Origin: Planctomycetota bacterium
GTDB taxonomy: Bacteria > Planctomycetota > UBA1135 > GCA-002686595
NCBI GenBank assembly: GCA_026692705.1
Contig: JAPLOE010000124.1
Coordinates: 1-51,531, forward strand
Direction: 5' to 3'
Length of the DNA: 51,531 nucleotides
Under the pieces are notes generated by a model, which did not search any database, had not been told where the DNA came from, and was given only the letters and a program-made list of their open reading frames with translations. Position 1 is the first letter of the stretch, and each line of letters begins with the position of its first letter. The position numbers were made by a program, and so were the translations under genes. Below, in pieces: positions 1 to 8,374 of the stretch.

Positions 1-737
1 GGCTCGCCGAGCAGGGGCTCCCCGTTCCGGCCGCCGGCGGCAAGTACTCGGTCAACCAGGGCCTGTGGGGCGTCACGATCGGCGGCGGCGAGCTGCACAC
101 GTCCGATCAGGCGCTGCCGGAAGAGGCCTGGTACTGGACGAAGAACGGCCACGGCCGCGCGACGCTGCAGGTCGGCTTCGAGAACGGCGTGCCGGTCTCG
201 CTCGGCGGCCTGCCGATGGATCCGGTGTCGCTGATCGAGCGCCTCAACCTCGAGGCCGGCGCGTTCGGCGTCGGCCGCGGCTACCACCTCGGCGACACGG
301 TGCTCGGCATCAAGGGCCGGATCGCGTTCGAGGCGCCGGCGGCGGAAGTGCTGATCGAGGCGCACCGCGAGCTCGAGAAGCTCGTGCTGATCGAGGACCA
401 GCGCTTCTGGAAGGATCACCTTGGCGACGTGTACGGCCGACGCCTGCACCAGGGCCTGTTCCACGATCCGTTCCAGCGCGACCTCGAGGCGTTCTTCGCG
501 TCAACGCAGCAGCGCGTGACGGGCACCGTGAAGGTGCGCGTGCAGCCGGGTTCGGCGCTCGTCGAGGGCGTGTCGTCGCCCTACAGCATGCTGACCGCGA
601 GCGACGCCAAGTACGGCGAGCGCGCGGGCTCCAACGCGACGCCGCAGGGTGCGCTCGGCCTCGCACGCGCGCTCGCGGAACCGGCGCGGCTCTTCCGGCG
701 CGCGGGCGAGAAGGGCGCCGCGGAGGTGGCGAAGTGA
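1..737 (+). CDS. argG: Argininosuccinate synthase, C-terminal part
   Basis: Joins citrulline and aspartate using ATP to give argininosuccinate, in the cytoplasm. The frame is open from the left edge (first full codon at base 3), so only the last ~244 residues are present. The visible part carries the family's conserved C-terminal half: the SVNQGLWG segment, EGVPVSL-like region (here NGVPVSLGG), the GRGYHLGDT region and the long helical C-terminal tail that supports tetramer formation. It ends in TGA, overlapped by 4 bases with the GTG start of the next gene, so translation of the operon is probably coupled. The start, ATP-binding motif and any promoter or arginine-responsive operator lie outside the window. 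Confidence 0.93.
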   Translation, partial: LAEQGLPVPAAGGKYSVNQGLWGVTIGGGELHTSDQALPEEAWYWTKNGHGRATLQVGFENGVPVSLGGLPMDPVSLIERLNLEAGAFGVGRGYHLGDTVLGIKGRIAFEAPAAEVLIEAHRELEKLVLIEDQRFWKDHLGDVYGRRLHQGLFHDPFQRDLEAFFASTQQRVTGTVKVRVQPGSALVEGVSSPYSMLTASDAKYGERAGSNATPQGALGLARALAEPARLFRRAGEKGAAEVAK

Positions 738-1825
738 AGCGCTGCACGCTCGACAAGATCGCGTCGGTCACGCTGCGCCTGGGGCTCGATCGCAACGCCG
801 TGCTCGGCGAGACGATTCCCGCCGAGGCGGGCACGGTGATCGCGTGCCGCGTCAAGAACGCGAAGACGACCTACAACACGCTCGAGGACGTGCACGGCCG
901 CATGGTCGCGCTGCATCCCGGCGACATCATCGCGGGCGCGCTCGGCCATCGCGACGCGCTGTACGGCTTCAGCGGCCACGTGCCGGAAAAGGTCGCGGTG
1001 GGGGACGAGCTCCAGCTCCTCAACCTCGGCGGCGTGATCGGCACGGGCGCGGAAGCGACGGCCGCGAGCGGCGAGCCGTTCCGGCTGGAAGTGCTCGGAA
1101 GCGTGCTGGAATTCCCGTACCTCGCGACGCGTGTCGGCATTCCGGCCAACATCGCGCGTGCGGCGCTGCCGACGCAGCCGATGCCGACGCGCGCCGAAGG
1201 CCTGCCGCCGATGATCGTGCTCGTCGGCACGTGCATGGACGCCGGCAAGACGACGGCGGCCTCGATCCTGATCAGCGAGCTCAGCCACAAGGGCCTGCGC
1301 GTCGCCGCGGGCAAGCTGACCGGCGTCTCGCTGCGCCGCGACATCCTGCAGATGCAGGACTGCGGAGCGGAGCCGGTCGCGATCTTCACCGACTTCGGCG
1401 TCGTCACGACCGACGAGCGCACGGCGGTGCCGGCCGCGCACAGCCTGATCGCGAACCTCGCGAGCTGCGAGCCCGACCTGATCGTGCTCGAGATGGGCGA
1501 CGGCCTGCTCGGCACGTACGGCGTGCAGTCGCTGCTCTCCGACGAGGTGATCCGCGGCTCCATCGAGAGCGTCGTGCTGTGCGCGCAGGACCCGGTCGGC
1601 TCCTGGGGCGGGCAGCTGCTCCTGCGCGACCGCTATGCGCTCGCCGTCGACGTCGTCAGCGGTCGAGTGACCGACACGCCGGTCGGGCGGCGCTTCTGCA
1701 ACGAGAAGCTCGGGGTTCCGGCGTTCAACGCGCTGCGCGAAGGCAAGCAGCTCACGGAAGCGGTGCTCAAGAGCCTCGCGTCGAAGGGCCTGCAGGTCGT
1801 CGGCGCCTCGAAGGTGCATGCGTGA
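734..1825 (+). CDS. P-loop NTPase-fold protein inside the arginine operon (DUF1611-like)
   Basis: 363 residues from a GTG that overlaps the argG stop by 4 bases. The N-terminal ~150 residues look like a small beta-rich domain. The C-terminal part starts with a Walker A-type loop, VGTCMDAGKTTA, near residues 160-171, then has a DFG segment and an LEMGDGLLGTYG segment where related proteins place a second nucleotide or metal site. The overall pattern resembles DUF1611 and dethiobiotin-synthetase-type P-loop proteins; this is pattern recognition, not an alignment. No known arginine enzyme matches it. It sits between argG and argC and is coupled to both by 4-base overlaps, so a role in arginine synthesis is likely. 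One possibility is glutamate N-acylation, since no argA or argJ is visible here and a DUF1611 protein (DgcN) is reported to N-acetylate D-glutamate. That is inference. Confidence 0.6.
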   Translation: MKRCTLDKIASVTLRLGLDRNAVLGETIPAEAGTVIACRVKNAKTTYNTLEDVHGRMVALHPGDIIAGALGHRDALYGFSGHVPEKVAVGDELQLLNLGGVIGTGAEATAASGEPFRLEVLGSVLEFPYLATRVGIPANIARAALPTQPMPTRAEGLPPMIVLVGTCMDAGKTTAASILISELSHKGLRVAAGKLTGVSLRRDILQMQDCGAEPVAIFTDFGVVTTDERTAVPAAHSLIANLASCEPDLIVLEMGDGLLGTYGVQSLLSDEVIRGSIESVVLCAQDPVGSWGGQLLLRDRYALAVDVVSGRVTDTPVGRRFCNEKLGVPAFNALREGKQLTEAVLKSLASKGLQVVGASKVHA

Positions 1826-2910
1826 GCGCGACGTCGATCCAGACGGCGACCGTGCCCGCGTGGGTGTTCGGCGCGAAGGGCATGCTCGCGGGTGAGCTGC
1901 TGCGGCTGCTCGACCTGCATCCGGCGTTCGAGCTCAAGGGCGCGGTGTCGCGCAGCGAGCAGAGCGTCGTGTCCGCGCATCCGCACCTCGTGACGCGCGC
2001 GAAGACCTGCAACAACGACGAGGCCAGCGCGGCGATCGCGAGCGCGCTCGCGGGCGGCGGCAAGGCGGTCGTGTTCCTCGCGCTGCCGCACGGCGAGTCG
2101 GCGGCGTTGTGGGCGAAGCTCTCGAGCGAGCTCGGGGCGCTTGCGGAGAACCTGTATGTCGTCGATCTCGCGGCGGATTTCCGCCTCGCGAACCCGGCGC
2201 GTTACCAGCAGGCCTACGGGCACCCGCATCCGGCGCCGCAGGAACTCGCGCGCTTCACGTACGGGTTGGTCGAGCTCGACCGCGCGGCCGTCGTCGGCGC
2301 GAAGCGTGTCGCTGCACCCGGTTGCTTCGCGACCGCGCTGCAGCTCGCGTGCGTTCCCGCGGCGGAGGCGAAGCTGCTCGACACGTCGCGTCCGTGGATC
2401 CTGAACGGCATCACGGGTTCGAGCGGCTCGGGCGTCGAGCCGAAGCCGGGCACGCACCATCCTTGGCGGCACGCCAACATGTGGGCCTACTCGCTCGACG
2501 GCCATCGCCACGAGGCGGAGCTTGCGCAGGCGCTCGAGCGCTGCGGCGTCGTGCCGCCGATCCATTTCATCGCGCATTCCGGGCCGATGGCGCGTGGCAT
2601 TCACATGACCGCGGCGCTGCCGCTCGCGCGCAAGGTGACGACGGCGGAAGTGCACGCAATCTACGCGGCGCGCTTCGCCGGAGCGACGTTCGTCGAAGTG
2701 CTCGAGGGCAAGGTGCCCGACCTGCGCTCGATCAGCGCGTCGAATCGCGCGCAACTCGCCGTGAGCGTGCGCGGGGATGTGCTCAACGTGCTCTGCACGC
2801 TCGACAACATGACCAAGGGCGGCGCCGGGCAGGCGCTGCAGTGCGCCAACCTGATGCTGGGTTTCCCCGAGCACTGGGGCCTGCCTCGCGCGGGCCTGGG
2901 AGTGAACTAG
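1822..2910 (+). CDS. argC: N-acetyl-gamma-glutamyl-phosphate reductase
   Basis: Reduces acylglutamyl-phosphate to the semialdehyde with NADPH. 362 residues from a GTG overlapping the previous stop by 4 bases. An N-terminal Rossmann segment reads FGAKGMLAGELL, followed by FLALPHGES and VDLAADFRL, which are typical of ArgC. The catalytic cysteine is C168 in the APGCFAT motif. The NGITGSSGSG segment and the HH segment after it form the substrate and cofactor pocket. Length fits the family. The acyl group on its substrate could be acetyl or succinyl, given the transcarbamylase two genes downstream. Confidence 0.93.
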   Translation: MSATSIQTATVPAWVFGAKGMLAGELLRLLDLHPAFELKGAVSRSEQSVVSAHPHLVTRAKTCNNDEASAAIASALAGGGKAVVFLALPHGESAALWAKLSSELGALAENLYVVDLAADFRLANPARYQQAYGHPHPAPQELARFTYGLVELDRAAVVGAKRVAAPGCFATALQLACVPAAEAKLLDTSRPWILNGITGSSGSGVEPKPGTHHPWRHANMWAYSLDGHRHEAELAQALERCGVVPPIHFIAHSGPMARGIHMTAALPLARKVTTAEVHAIYAARFAGATFVEVLEGKVPDLRSISASNRAQLAVSVRGDVLNVLCTLDNMTKGGAGQALQCANLMLGFPEHWGLPRAGLGVN

Positions 2911-2914
2911 TCCG

Positions 2915-4075
2915 ATGCAACTCAAGGAAATCGACGCCTACGCGCGTCTGCCGCTTCCCGTCGTCGGTGCCGAAGGCAACGAGCTCGTCCTGCGGGACGG
3001 GCGGCGTGTGCTCGACCTGTACGGCGGCCACTGCGTCAACACGCTCGGCGCCGGCGATCCGGGCCTGGGCCGCGTGATCAACGAGCAGTGGAAGCGCCTG
3101 TCGTTCGCGACGAACCTGCTCGACCACGAGGCGCGCGGCTGCTTCATGGCGGCCTTCGAGCGCAACCTGCCGCCGGAAGCCGACGGCTGGAGCGTGTTCG
3201 TGTCGAACTCGGGCGCCGAGGCGAACGAGAACGCGCTCAAGTTCGCGCTCGCGTTCACGCGCCGGCGCAAGGTCGTGTTCTTCAAGGGCGCGTTCCACGG
3301 TCGCACGGCGGCCGCGGCGGCGGTGAGCGACACCAAGCTCGCCGCGTTTCCCTCGACGCCGTTCGACGTCGTCAAGCTGCCGTGGAACGACGTCGAGATG
3401 GCGAGCAAAGCGATCGACACGAGTGTCGGCGCCGTGATCCTCGAGCCCTACCAGTCGCTCGCCGGCGTCACCGAGCCGAGCGCGGAGTTCCTCGCGACGC
3501 TGCGCCGCCTGTGCGATCGCACCGGCGCCGTGCTGATCTTCGACGAGGTGCAGACCGGCAGCGGGCGCCTCGGAACGCCGTGGGCCTCGCAGCACTTTGG
3601 CGTCGTTCCCGACGCGTTCACGACCGCGAAGGGCGCGGCCGGTGGCCTGCCGATCGGCATCACCGTCGTGCGCACGAAGATGGCGAGCGCGGTGCCGGGC
3701 AAGCTGTTCGGCTCGACGTTCGGCGGCGGGCCGCTCGTGCTCGCGGCGGCGGCGCACGTCGCGCACCGCGTCGGCGAGCCGGGTTTCCTCGACAACGTGA
3801 AGGCCACGAGTGCGGCGCTGCGCAAGGCGGCGCTGCAGAACTCTGGTTCCGGTGGCCCGATCGCATCGATCCGCGGCGCGGGCCTGCTGCTCGGCCTCGT
3901 CGTCAAGCCGGAGCTCAAGGCGAGCGCCGTGCGCGACGCGCTGCTCGAACAGAACGTGCTCGTCGGCACGAGCGACGATCCGCAGGTGCTGCGGCTCTCG
4001 CCCGCGCTCACGCTCACTCCGGCGGACGCGACTCGCCTCGCGACGGCGCTCGACGCGCTGGCGGTGAAGGCGTGA
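2915..4075 (+). CDS. argD: Acylornithine aminotransferase (class III PLP enzyme)
   Basis: Transfers an amino group from glutamate to the acylglutamate semialdehyde, giving acylornithine. 386 residues with the class III fold: NSGAEANENALK for the PLP phosphate, the KGAFHGRT loop, IFDEVQTGSGR with the PLP-pyridine aspartate, and Schiff-base lysine K239 in TTAKGAAGG. The ATG lies 4 bases after the argC stop; no Shine-Dalgarno is evident. The family also includes ornithine, succinylornithine and lysine-pathway aminotransferases, so the acyl group is not fixed by this gene alone. Position between argC and the transcarbamylase makes the arginine role nearly certain. Confidence 0.9.
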   Translation: MQLKEIDAYARLPLPVVGAEGNELVLRDGRRVLDLYGGHCVNTLGAGDPGLGRVINEQWKRLSFATNLLDHEARGCFMAAFERNLPPEADGWSVFVSNSGAEANENALKFALAFTRRRKVVFFKGAFHGRTAAAAAVSDTKLAAFPSTPFDVVKLPWNDVEMASKAIDTSVGAVILEPYQSLAGVTEPSAEFLATLRRLCDRTGAVLIFDEVQTGSGRLGTPWASQHFGVVPDAFTTAKGAAGGLPIGITVVRTKMASAVPGKLFGSTFGGGPLVLAAAAHVAHRVGEPGFLDNVKATSAALRKAALQNSGSGGPIASIRGAGLLLGLVVKPELKASAVRDALLEQNVLVGTSDDPQVLRLSPALTLTPADATRLATALDALAVKA

Positions 4076-5127
4076 AGGGCTTCTACACGCTGCACGACCT
4101 GCCGACGGCGGACGTCGAGAAGCTCGTCGCACGCGCGCTGCACCTGCGGGCGGGCGCGAGCGCGCGCCGCTTCGACGGCAAGGCGCTCGGCATCCTGTTC
4201 TTCAATCCGAGCCTGCGCACGCAGGCCTCGTTCCAGCGCGCGGCCGGCAAGCTCGGCCTCGACCTCGTCCAGCTGCAAGCCGGTGGCAACGGCGTGTGGG
4301 GCATCGAGTGCGAGGACGGCGCCGTGATGGACGCGGGCAACGCCGAGCACGTGCGCGAGGCCGCAGCGGTGCTCGGGCGCTTCGTCGACGTGCTCGCGGT
4401 GCGCGCCTTCGCCGGCATCCAGTCGCTCGACCGCGACCTGCGCGATGCGCTGATGAACGGCTTCCGCACGCACGCGGGCGTGCCCGTCGTCAACATGGAG
4501 AGCGCGCTGTGGCACCCGTGCCAGGCGCTCGCCGACTGGGCGACGATGGAGCTCTTCGAGGTGCCCAAGCGCGCGAAGTTCGTGCTCACGTGGGCCTGGC
4601 ATCCCAAGCCGCTGCCGCACGCGGTGCCCAACTCGACCCTGTGCATGGCGACGCAGCGTGGCATGGACGTCGTGCTGCTGCGGCCGGAGGGTTACGACCT
4701 GCACGAGTCGATCCTCGCCGAGGCGCGTGCGCTCGCGCAGGCGAACGGCGGCACGCTGACGATCACCAGCGATCGCGAGGCCGCGCTCAAGGACGCGAGC
4801 ATCGTCTACGCGAAATCGTGGGCCTCGCTGGGTTGCTGGGGCAAGCCGGAAGCCGAGACCGCCCAGCGCGCGAGCCTGCGCGACTGGTGCGTCGACGCGA
4901 GCTGGATGCGCCGCACCGACCGCGCGCGCTTCATGCACTGCCTGCCGGTGCGACGCAACGTCGTCGTCGCCGACGAGGTGCTCGACGGGCCGTGGTCCGT
5001 CGTGATCGATCAGGCCGAAAATCGCCTGCACGCCCAGACCGCGCTGCTCGAAAGCCAATTCGCGAGCCTCGAGCGCAAGAGCCAGATCCGCGCGAAGTCC
5101 CCCGTTCCCCTGGAGCTCCCGCAATGA
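4072..5127 (+). CDS. argF': N-acylornithine carbamoyltransferase (SOTCase/AOTCase type)
   Basis: Transfers the carbamoyl group to an N-acylated ornithine, giving N-acylcitrulline. 351 residues from a GTG overlapping argD by 4 bases. The carbamoyl-phosphate loop reads FFNPSLRTQASF rather than the STRT of ordinary ornithine transcarbamylases. HPCQAL follows near residue 149. TWAWHPKPLPHAVPNS is the signature loop of the acetyl/succinyl-ornithine enzymes, and MHCLPVRRN lies near residue 289. At the position that discriminates acetyl- from succinyl-ornithine use (Glu92 in Xanthomonas, Pro90 in Bacteroides fragilis, from memory) this protein has Ala91, before Glu-His. A small residue there fits the succinyl type better. 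The deacylase two genes downstream fits a pathway in which deacylation follows carbamoylation. Confidence 0.85.
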   Translation: MKGFYTLHDLPTADVEKLVARALHLRAGASARRFDGKALGILFFNPSLRTQASFQRAAGKLGLDLVQLQAGGNGVWGIECEDGAVMDAGNAEHVREAAAVLGRFVDVLAVRAFAGIQSLDRDLRDALMNGFRTHAGVPVVNMESALWHPCQALADWATMELFEVPKRAKFVLTWAWHPKPLPHAVPNSTLCMATQRGMDVVLLRPEGYDLHESILAEARALAQANGGTLTITSDREAALKDASIVYAKSWASLGCWGKPEAETAQRASLRDWCVDASWMRRTDRARFMHCLPVRRNVVVADEVLDGPWSVVIDQAENRLHAQTALLESQFASLERKSQIRAKSPVPLELPQ

Positions 5128-6059
5128 CCGACCTGTTCAAGGCGGCGCCGCATGTGCGCCTTCACCGTGGCAAGACCTTCGTGATCAAGGCCGGAGGCGG
5201 CACGATCGCGAAAACCGCGGCCATTCGGCAGTTCGCGCGCCAGGTGGCGGTCGTGCACGCGCTCGGTGCGCGCGTCGTCGTCGTGCACGGCGGCGGCCCG
5301 CAGACCGACGCGCTGCAGCGCATGCTCGGCGAGGAGCCGCGCATGGTCGACGGGCGCCGCGTGACGACGCCGACGGCGATGCGCGCGCTGCGCATGGCAA
5401 CGGCGGGCGAGCTCTCGGGCGAGGTCGTCGCGTGCCTCGCGGCGGAAGGCGCTCCGGCGGTCGGCGTCTCGGGCGCGAGCTCGGGCGTGCTCGTCGCCAA
5501 GCGCCGCGCGCCGATGCGCACCACCGAAGGCACCGTCGACTTCGGCGAGGTCGGCGACGTGCAGTCGGTCGATCCCAAGCCGCTGCTCGCGCTGATCGAG
5601 GACGGCTTCATTCCGGTCGTGTGCCCGCCGGCGGGCGACGGCAACGGAGGCTTCCTCAACGTCAACGCCGACCTCACCGCGGCATCGCTCGCGGTCGCGC
5701 TCGGCGCAGCGAAGCTCGTGATGCTCACGGGCGCGCCGGGAATCCTGTCGAATCCTGCGGATCCGTCGTCGCTGCTGTCGGCGCTCTCGATCGCCGATCT
5801 CGACGCGATGGAGGAGTCGGGTGCGCTCAAGGGTGGCATGCGCGTCAAGGCGGCCGCGATCCGCGCGGCGCTGTACGGCGGCGTCGGTCGTGTGCACGTC
5901 GTGTCGGGCGGTGACGACCAGTCGCTGCTCGCGGAGCTGTACACGACGCAGGGCGCCGGCACGCTCGTGACGCGCGAGCCCGAGAAGGCGCCGGCGGACG
6001 AGCCTGCGCTCAAGAACGTGATGCTCGAGCCGTCGGCGCCGCAGGGGGCTGCGCGTTGA
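5124..6059 (+). CDS. argB: Acetylglutamate kinase
   Basis: Phosphorylates the gamma-carboxylate of N-acylglutamate. 311 residues with amino-acid-kinase family motifs: FVIKAGGGTIAK near the N-terminus (lysine plus glycine loop), VVVHGGGPQTDAL for the substrate and phosphate region, LNVNADLTAASLA, MLTGAPGILSNP, and KGGMRVKAAA near the C-terminus. The ATG overlaps the transcarbamylase stop by 4 bases. The C-terminus carries an extra charged, proline/alanine-rich tail of about 25 residues. There is no obvious N-terminal helix of the arginine-inhibited hexameric type, so feedback control cannot be called from sequence. Confidence 0.92.
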   Translation: MTDLFKAAPHVRLHRGKTFVIKAGGGTIAKTAAIRQFARQVAVVHALGARVVVVHGGGPQTDALQRMLGEEPRMVDGRRVTTPTAMRALRMATAGELSGEVVACLAAEGAPAVGVSGASSGVLVAKRRAPMRTTEGTVDFGEVGDVQSVDPKPLLALIEDGFIPVVCPPAGDGNGGFLNVNADLTAASLAVALGAAKLVMLTGAPGILSNPADPSSLLSALSIADLDAMEESGALKGGMRVKAAAIRAALYGGVGRVHVVSGGDDQSLLAELYTTQGAGTLVTREPEKAPADEPALKNVMLEPSAPQGAAR

Positions 6060-7159
6060 GCTTCCCGCGCGAGCCCGCGCAGCTCCTGTCGGCGCTCGTC
6101 GGCATTCCGAGCCAGTCCGGCTCGGAGCAGGCGATCGCCGACTACGTGATGGAGCTGCTCGCCACCTGGAAGCTCGACGCGGAGCGTGTCGGCCATTCGG
6201 TCGTCGCGCGCGTCGAGCTCGGGGCGGGCCCGCGTTTTCGCATGCTCTCGCACCTCGACACGGTGCCGGTCGGGGCGAACTGGACGAAGGATCCGCTCGC
6301 GGCGGTGTGGGAAGGCGAGCGCCTGTACGGGCGCGGCGCCAACGACGCCAAGGCGAGCGTGGTCGCGATGCTGTTTGCGCTGAAGGCCTGCGCGGAGGCG
6401 CGCAGCGGAAGCGGCACGCTCGAGCTCACGCTCAACGAGTGCGAGGAGACGAACAATTCCGGCATGGCGAAGGTCCTCGAGCGGCTCGGGCTGCCCGACG
6501 GCGCGGTGACCGGTGAACCGACGGGCCTCGAGGTCGTGCGCGCGCAGTCGGGGCTCGCGGTGCTGACGGCGGAGTGGGGCGGGCGCTCGTGCCACGCGGC
6601 GCACGTCGCGCGCGTCGAGCACGACAACGCGCTCGTGAAGGCCGCGGCCGACATCGTCAGTGCAGGCCCGTGGATGAAGCTCGAGGGCGAGCATCCGCTG
6701 CTCGGCGCGAGCACGGTGGCGACGACAGTGTTCAAGTCGGGCGAGCGCCACAACGTCGTGCCCGACAAGGCGGAAGCGGTGTTCGACGCGCGCCTGAGCC
6801 CGGCGCATTCGGCGGAGGATGCGCTGCAGTCGCTCGCGCGCCGCATGCCGAACGCGAAGCTCGGCGTTCGTTCCGCGCGCTTGAAGCCGTTCGAGACGGC
6901 CGAGGATCATCCGCTGGTGCGTGCGGCGCTCGCGGCGACGGGGCGCACGCGCGCGATCGGTTCGTCGACGATGTCCGACATGGCGCTGCTGCAGGGTGTG
7001 CCCGCGATCAAGTGCGGCCCGGGCGAGACGGCCCGCTCGCACACGCCTGACGAATACGTGCTCAAGAGCGAGCTCGAGGCCGGCGTCGCGTTCTACACGC
7101 GGCTCGCTCCGGCGGCGCTCGAGGCGCTCGCGCTCTCGAAGGGAACGATGACCCGATGA
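6056..7159 (+). CDS. argE': M20-family acylcitrulline/acylornithine deacylase
   Basis: Zinc-dependent deacylase of 367 residues. The start is a TTG overlapping the argB stop by 4 bases; no in-frame ATG fits the alignment better. Metal ligands are visible: H66 and D68 in SHLDTVP, the bridging aspartate in YGRGANDAK, the catalytic glutamate pair in NECEET, a GEPTG segment, and the last histidine in KCGPGETARSHTPDEYV. The lid domain in the middle (residues ~170-280) is present. In an operon with an acylornithine transcarbamylase, the substrate is most likely N-acetyl- or N-succinyl-citrulline, releasing citrulline for argG. Alternative M20 substrates such as acetylornithine cannot be excluded by sequence. 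Confidence 0.87.
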   Translation: MSFPREPAQLLSALVGIPSQSGSEQAIADYVMELLATWKLDAERVGHSVVARVELGAGPRFRMLSHLDTVPVGANWTKDPLAAVWEGERLYGRGANDAKASVVAMLFALKACAEARSGSGTLELTLNECEETNNSGMAKVLERLGLPDGAVTGEPTGLEVVRAQSGLAVLTAEWGGRSCHAAHVARVEHDNALVKAAADIVSAGPWMKLEGEHPLLGASTVATTVFKSGERHNVVPDKAEAVFDARLSPAHSAEDALQSLARRMPNAKLGVRSARLKPFETAEDHPLVRAALAATGRTRAIGSSTMSDMALLQGVPAIKCGPGETARSHTPDEYVLKSELEAGVAFYTRLAPAALEALALSKGTMTR

Positions 7160-8349
7160 CCCAGTCGTTTCACCGCCCGGTGTGGGATCGCGGCGACGCG
7201 ATCGATGCGCAGATGCTCGCGTTCACGGTCGGCGACGACCCGCTGTGGGATCGCCGCCTCGTCGAGCACGACATCACGGGCTCGCTCGCGCACGTGCGTG
7301 GGCTCGCGCGCGTGGGGCTCGTCACGGGCGAGGATTGCCGCGCGATCTGCGACGGGCTCGAGCGGCTGCTCGCGTCGTTCCGGCGCGGCGAGTGGACGGT
7401 CGAGGCGGGCGACGAGGACGTGCATTCGGCGGTCGAGCGGCGCCTGACGGAGCTCGTCGGCGAACCGGGCAAGCGCCTGCACACCGGGCGCAGCCGCAAC
7501 GAGCAGGTGACGGTCGACGTGCGCCTGTGGTTGCGTGCGGCGAACGCGCAGGCGCGCGAGCTCGTCGTCGCGCTCTCGGAGAGCCTCGCGCGCGCGGCCG
7601 AGCGCCACCGCGACCTTCCGCTGCCCGGCTACACGCACCTGCGGCGCGCGATGCCTTCGACTGGCGGCGACTGGTTCGGCGCGCACGCGCGCGCCTTCCA
7701 GCTCGACGTCGACGAGTTCGACCACGCGCTGCGGCTCGCGCGCGAGTGTCCGCTCGGTTCCGGCGCGGGCTACGGCGTTCCGCTGCCGCTCGACCGCGAG
7801 TTCGTGGCCCGCGAGCTCGGCTTCGACCGGCCCGTCGAGCCCGTCACGCACGTGCAGCACTCGCGCGGCCGCGCCGAGCTCGCGCATGTCACGGCGCTGG
7901 AAGCCGTCGCGCTCGACATCGGCAAGCTCACGAGCGACCTGTGGCTGTACAGCACGAGCGAGTTCGGCTTCGTGAAGCTGCCGACGGCCTTCACGACCGG
8001 CTCGTCGCTGATGCCGCACAAGCGCAACCCCGACGCGATCGAGCTCGCGCGTGCGCACGCCCGCACGATCAGCTCGGAACGCGCCGCGTTGCTCGAGCTC
8101 GTGCGCGACCTGCCCTCGGGCTACCACCGCGACTTCCAGCTGCTCAAGCCGCCGCTGTTCCGTGCGCACGACTCCGCGGTGGCGATGCTCGCGCTGCTGC
8201 CGCGGCTCGTGGACGCGCTCGAGTTCGACGTCGAGGCGCTGCAGGCCGCCTGCGCGGACCCGAAGCTCGCGGCTACTCAGCGCGCGCTCGAGAAGGTCAA
8301 GGCCGGCGTGCCGTTCCGCGACGCGTACCGCGAAGAAGCGCAGAGATAG
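7156..8349 (+). CDS. argH: Argininosuccinate lyase, short form
   Basis: Splits argininosuccinate into arginine and fumarate. 397 residues, shorter than the usual ~460. The protein stops soon after VPFRDAYREEA, so the C-terminal helical segment of ordinary ArgH is missing. Family signatures are present but variant: GRSRNEQV, GYTHLRRAMPS (usually GYTHLQRAQP) and the flexible catalytic loop GSSLMPHKRNPD (usually MPQKKNPD). The loop serine and the lysine are kept. The ATG overlaps the deacylase stop by 4 bases. It is the last gene of the operon and converges on a gene on the other strand 24 bases away. Confidence 0.9.
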   Translation: MTQSFHRPVWDRGDAIDAQMLAFTVGDDPLWDRRLVEHDITGSLAHVRGLARVGLVTGEDCRAICDGLERLLASFRRGEWTVEAGDEDVHSAVERRLTELVGEPGKRLHTGRSRNEQVTVDVRLWLRAANAQARELVVALSESLARAAERHRDLPLPGYTHLRRAMPSTGGDWFGAHARAFQLDVDEFDHALRLARECPLGSGAGYGVPLPLDREFVARELGFDRPVEPVTHVQHSRGRAELAHVTALEAVALDIGKLTSDLWLYSTSEFGFVKLPTAFTTGSSLMPHKRNPDAIELARAHARTISSERAALLELVRDLPSGYHRDFQLLKPPLFRAHDSAVAMLALLPRLVDALEFDVEALQAACADPKLAATQRALEKVKAGVPFRDAYREEAQR

Positions 8350-8374
8350 CCGCGAAACGCGGGTTCCGGCGGCT
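8348..8374. terminator. Weak hairpin between convergent genes
   Basis: A six-base inverted repeat (AGCCGC / GCGGCT) with a small internal hairpin lies between the argH stop and the end of the minus-strand protease gene. There is no T-tract. It could separate the two converging transcripts, but the stem is short. Confidence 0.25.
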
